Origin: Mycobacterium sp. ACS1612 | GTDB taxonomy: Bacteria > Actinomycetota > Actinomycetes > Mycobacteriales > Mycobacteriaceae | Assembly (NCBI RefSeq): GCF_001667505.1 | Contig: NZ_LZHZ01000051.1 | Span: 62,001 to 126,000 of the forward strand | DNA: 64,000 nucleotides | Direction of reading: 5' to 3' | In this document: positions 61,346-64,000 of the stretch, piece by piece | Layout: each line of letters opens with the position of its first letter | Numbering within the stretch: the stretch's first letter is position 1 | Program-made: the position numbers and the translations under genes | Notes under the pieces: generated by a model | Told to the model about the DNA's origin: nothing | The model's input: the letters and a program-made list of their open reading frames with translations, nothing else | The model's database searches: none

Positions 61346-63388
61346 ATGGATTTCTATTCGGCTTATCGCCACGGGTTCGTGCGAGTGGCGGCGTGCACCC
61401 ACCACACGAGCATCGCCGATCCCGCGGCCAACGCCGAGTCGGTCGTGCGGGTAGCCAGGGCATGCCATGACGACAGCGTCGCGCTGGCGGTCTTTCCTGA
61501 GCTGACGCTGTCCGGCTACTCGATCGAGGACATATTGCTGCAGGACGCCCTGCTGGACGCGGTCGAGGACGCGCTGCTCGACGTCGTGGTCGCATCGGCC
61601 GAACTGATGCCGGTGCTGGTCCTCGGCGCGCCGCTGCGCTATCAGCACCGGATCTACAACACCGCCGTGGTGATCCACCGCGGCCGGATCCTCGGCGTGG
61701 TGCCGAAGTCGTACCTGCCGACGTACCGGGAGTTCTACGAGCGACGCCAGATGGCGGCCGGCGACGTGATGCGCGGCGCGATCAGGATCGGCGAGGCCGA
61801 CGTGCCGTTCGGGCCCGACCTGTTGTTCACCGCGACCGACCTACCCGGCTTCGTGCTGCACGTCGAGATCTGCGAGGACATGTTCGTGCCGATCCCGCCC
61901 AGCGCGCAGGCGGCGCTCGCGGGTGCGACGGTGTTGGCGAATCTGTCCGGCAGCCCGATCACCATCGGCCGCGCCGAGGACCGTTGCCTGCTGGCGCGGT
62001 CGGCGTCGTCGCGGTGCCTGGCCGCCTATGTCTATGCCGCGGCGGGTGAGGGCGAGTCGACCACCGACCTGGCGTGGGACGGCCAGACGATGATATGGGA
62101 GAACGGCGTACGCCTGGTCCAGTCGGAGCGGTTCGCGCTGGGCGATCAGCGTTCGGTCGCCGACGTCGACCTGGAACTACTGCGCGCGGAGCGGCTTCGG
62201 ATGGGCACTTTCGACGACAACCGCCTGCACCACGGCATCACCGCGGAATCGTTCCGCCGCATCGAATTCCAGCTCGACCCGCCCAGCGGTGACATCGGAT
62301 TGCGCCGGGAGATCGAGCGGTTCCCGTTCGTGCCCGCGGATCCGCAACGCCTGGAACAGGATTGCTACGAGGCCTACAACATTCAGGTCGCTGGTCTGGA
62401 ACAACGGCTGCGGGCACTGGACTATCCGAAGGTGGTGCTCGGGCTGTCCGGTGGGTTGGACTCCACCCACGCGTTGATTGTCGCTGCCCGCGCGATGGAC
62501 CGAGAAGGCAGGCCGCGCAGCGACATTCTCGCGTTCACGCTGCCGGGCTTCGCCACGGGTGAGCGCACCAAGAGCAACGCGAACCGACTCGCCGAAGCGC
62601 TTGGCGTGACGTTCGAGACCATCGACATCAAGGCCACCGCGGAACTGATGCTCAAGGAGATGGATCATCCGTTCGCCCGCGGTGAGAAGGTCTACGACGT
62701 CACGTTCGAGAATGTGCAGGCGGGTCTGCGCACCGACTACCTGTTCCGGCTCGCCAACCAGCGTGGCGGCATTGTGCTCGGCACCGGCGACCTGTCTGAA
62801 CTCGCCCTCGGCTGGTCCACTTACGGTGTGGGCGACCAGATGTCGCACTACAACGTCAACGGAGGCGTGCCGAAGACACTGATCCAGCACCTGATTCGCT
62901 GGGTGATTTCGTCGAAGCAGTTCGACGACACCGTCAACGACGTGCTGCAGTCGGTCCTCGACACCGAGATCAGCCCGGAATTGGTCCCGGCGGGCGAGGA
63001 TGAGGAGATTCAGAGCAGCGAGTCCAAGGTCGGCCCGTATGTGCTGCAGGACTTTTCACTGTTTCAGGTGCTGCGGTTCGGGTTCCGCCCGTCGAAGGTC
63101 GCGTTCCTGGCGTGGCATGCCTGGAGCGACGCAGAACGCGGGGACTGGCCCGTCGGTTTTCCCGACCAGAAGCGACCGGCCTACTCGCTGAAGGAGATTC
63201 GGCACTGGCTGCAGGTGTTCGCGCAGCGCTTCTACTCGTTCTCCCAATTCAAGCGCTCGGCGCTGCCGAACGGGCCGAAGGTCTCGCACGGCGGATCGCT
63301 GTCGCCTCGCGGTGACTGGCGGGCGCCGTCGGACATGTCGGCCCGCGTCTGGCTGGACGAGATCGAGCGCGAGGTGCCCGAGGACTAA
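61346..63388 (+). CDS. nadE: Glutamine-dependent NAD+ synthetase
   Basis: A 680-residue two-domain enzyme. The N-terminal nitrilase-type glutaminase has Glu in FPELTLSGYSIED, Lys in VVPKSYLPTYREF and Cys in HVEICEDMFVPIP. The C-terminal NAD synthetase has the ATP P-loop GLSGGLDSTHALIVA (about residue 370), then GTGDLSELALGWSTYGVGDQ. It converts deamido-NAD to NAD using glutamine-derived ammonia. Long NadE of about 680 residues is typical of mycobacteria (Rv2438c, 679 residues). Confidence 0.97.
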   Translation: MDFYSAYRHGFVRVAACTHHTSIADPAANAESVVRVARACHDDSVALAVFPELTLSGYSIEDILLQDALLDAVEDALLDVVVASAELMPVLVLGAPLRYQHRIYNTAVVIHRGRILGVVPKSYLPTYREFYERRQMAAGDVMRGAIRIGEADVPFGPDLLFTATDLPGFVLHVEICEDMFVPIPPSAQAALAGATVLANLSGSPITIGRAEDRCLLARSASSRCLAAYVYAAAGEGESTTDLAWDGQTMIWENGVRLVQSERFALGDQRSVADVDLELLRAERLRMGTFDDNRLHHGITAESFRRIEFQLDPPSGDIGLRREIERFPFVPADPQRLEQDCYEAYNIQVAGLEQRLRALDYPKVVLGLSGGLDSTHALIVAARAMDREGRPRSDILAFTLPGFATGERTKSNANRLAEALGVTFETIDIKATAELMLKEMDHPFARGEKVYDVTFENVQAGLRTDYLFRLANQRGGIVLGTGDLSELALGWSTYGVGDQMSHYNVNGGVPKTLIQHLIRWVISSKQFDDTVNDVLQSVLDTEISPELVPAGEDEEIQSSESKVGPYVLQDFSLFQVLRFGFRPSKVAFLAWHAWSDAERGDWPVGFPDQKRPAYSLKEIRHWLQVFAQRFYSFSQFKRSALPNGPKVSHGGSLSPRGDWRAPSDMSARVWLDEIEREVPED

Positions 63389-63490
63389 CGCGCTCTGGTG
63401 TAGCCGACCCAGCCCAGTGCCGAACCCGCAAGCACTCCGACTGTCGACCAACGGCGTCCAGAGCCAGCCCGCTTCCTGCTTGCTGTTCAT
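63385..63490 (-). pseudogene. Possible frameshifted small membrane protein between nadE and PEBP gene
   Basis: From ATG 63490 the sequence reads MNSKQEAGWLWTPLVD; then, after one extra base, the other frame reads VGVLAGSALGWVGYTRAR and stops (TAG at 63385-63387, overlapping the nadE stop). Joined, this would be a tidy one-helix small membrane protein of about 35 residues. The 106-base length is not a multiple of three, so as written it is broken. A frameshift or a sequencing error are both possible. Confidence 0.3.
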
Positions 63491-63530
63491 CTACTTGCGT
63501 GCCACCTGACCCACGCTAGCGCGCCGGCGA

Positions 63531-64000
63531 TCAGCGTTCGTAGGTGCCCGTCAGCGCGCCGCGCGCGACGACGTGACCCGTCATCGCCGACAGCAATGCG
63601 TTGTGGTCGGCGACGTCGTCGCCGATCCGATGGTCGAGCGCGAACACCGAGAACCGATAGTGGTGCGGCCCGTGACCGGGAATCGGTCGCGGGCCGACGT
63701 AAGTGTCACCGAAGGCCTTGACGAGTCGCACGCCGGCGGTGCCGGGCTTCAACTCACCTTCTGCGAGCCCGCCGAGATCCGGCTCGAGCACCGCGATGGT
63801 GTGCATCAGCGGTTTGGGCATCGGCACGTCCAAATCGTCCATGATCAGCACCAACTGCTTGGCGTCGGCGGGCACGCCGGTCCACTGCAGCGCCGGGGAT
63901 ACGTTGTCACCGACGCCTTTTCCCGCGTGCTTCTGCGGGATCGCGGCGCCGTCGGTGAACGCCGGACTGGTGACCTCGATCGCGGCGCCACCGGAATACT
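63531..64000 (-). CDS. PEBP/YbhB family protein (3' part, open at right edge)
   Basis: 156 C-terminal codons of a phosphatidylethanolamine-binding-protein-like (Raf kinase inhibitor-like) protein; the start lies beyond the window. Segments YSGGAAIEVTSPAFTDGAAI, KGVGDNVSPALQWTGVP, LVLIMDDLDVPMPKPLMHTI, YVGPRPIPGHGPHHYRFSVF and LDHRIGDD match the YbhB/YbcL bacterial family (D-D-P and G-P-H-x-Y motifs at the anion pocket). Function in mycobacteria is not settled; homologues are suspected in drug response. It is convergent with nadE. Confidence 0.88.
   Translation of the reverse strand, partial: YSGGAAIEVTSPAFTDGAAIPQKHAGKGVGDNVSPALQWTGVPADAKQLVLIMDDLDVPMPKPLMHTIAVLEPDLGGLAEGELKPGTAGVRLVKAFGDTYVGPRPIPGHGPHHYRFSVFALDHRIGDDVADHNALLSAMTGHVVARGALTGTYER

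Overview
The window is GC-rich, densely coded chromosomal DNA with many GTG starts and 4-base ATGA/GTGA overlaps. It comes from a mycobacterium, most likely a fast-growing Mycolicibacterium. The clearest evidence is the block korA-korB-mobA-rpf-(SDR-like gene)-valS-folC-DUF4233-ndk-rne-rplU-rpmA-obgE-proB-nadE. This is the backbone known from M. tuberculosis (Rv2455c-Rv2438c), here interrupted by several accessory inserts. I saw no transposase, phage gene, CRISPR array, rRNA or tRNA.

Layout. 1-2.4 kb: 3' end of a sugar ABC importer operon (receptor, permease, single-domain ATPase). 2.6-4 kb: exported beta-propeller protein. 4.2-10.2 kb: a large LuxR/LAL-type regulator followed by three tightly coupled genes (PhaC-like alpha/beta hydrolase, unknown protein, GMC oxidoreductase). 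10.2-13 kb: MarR repressor plus a quinone-reductase/NmrA pair, joined by shared palindromic operators. 13-18.3 kb: glcDEF-type glycolate/2-hydroxyacid oxidase genes headed by an internally deleted CoA-transferase, with a divergent FadR-type regulator and a clear operator between them. 18.4-23.7 kb: an Nramp transporter remnant, then a sugar/cyclitol-type catabolic operon (two Gfo/Idh/MocA dehydrogenases, TIM-barrel isomerase, phytanoyl-CoA-dioxygenase-like enzyme) with a divergent LacI-type regulator. 24-27.7 kb: korAB and mobA. 27.7-29.7 kb: a long noncoding leader region and two tandem resuscitation-promoting factors.

29.7-43.6 kb is an accessory oxidoreductase/esterase zone: two HSL-type esterases, a BBE-like flavoprotein, MarR and HxlR regulators, an orphan GAF histidine kinase, an isochorismatase-GMC-esterase-cupin operon behind a TetR-like operator, a VOC protein, a flavin monooxygenase, a thioesterase, a prolyl oligopeptidase and a saccharopine-dehydrogenase-like protein. 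43.7-55.7 kb is the housekeeping block from a DUF937 protein through valS, folC, ndk, rne, rplU, rpmA, obgE and proB. 55.7-61.3 kb (minus strand) holds a sirtuin, Hsp20, a molybdopterin oxidoreductase whose Fe-S cluster ligands are all replaced, and a cysteine hydrolase. nadE and part of a PEBP-family gene close the window.

The best leads are these: the LAL-regulated hydrolase/unknown/GMC trio; the MarR dyad operators; the miniature CoA-transferase kept in frame in the glc operon; the cluster-less molybdoenzyme; the 21-base inverted repeat between rpmA and obgE; and the TetR-like operator sitting on a near-consensus promoter without an adjacent repressor gene. All functions are inferred from sequence patterns read by eye; no database search was run.
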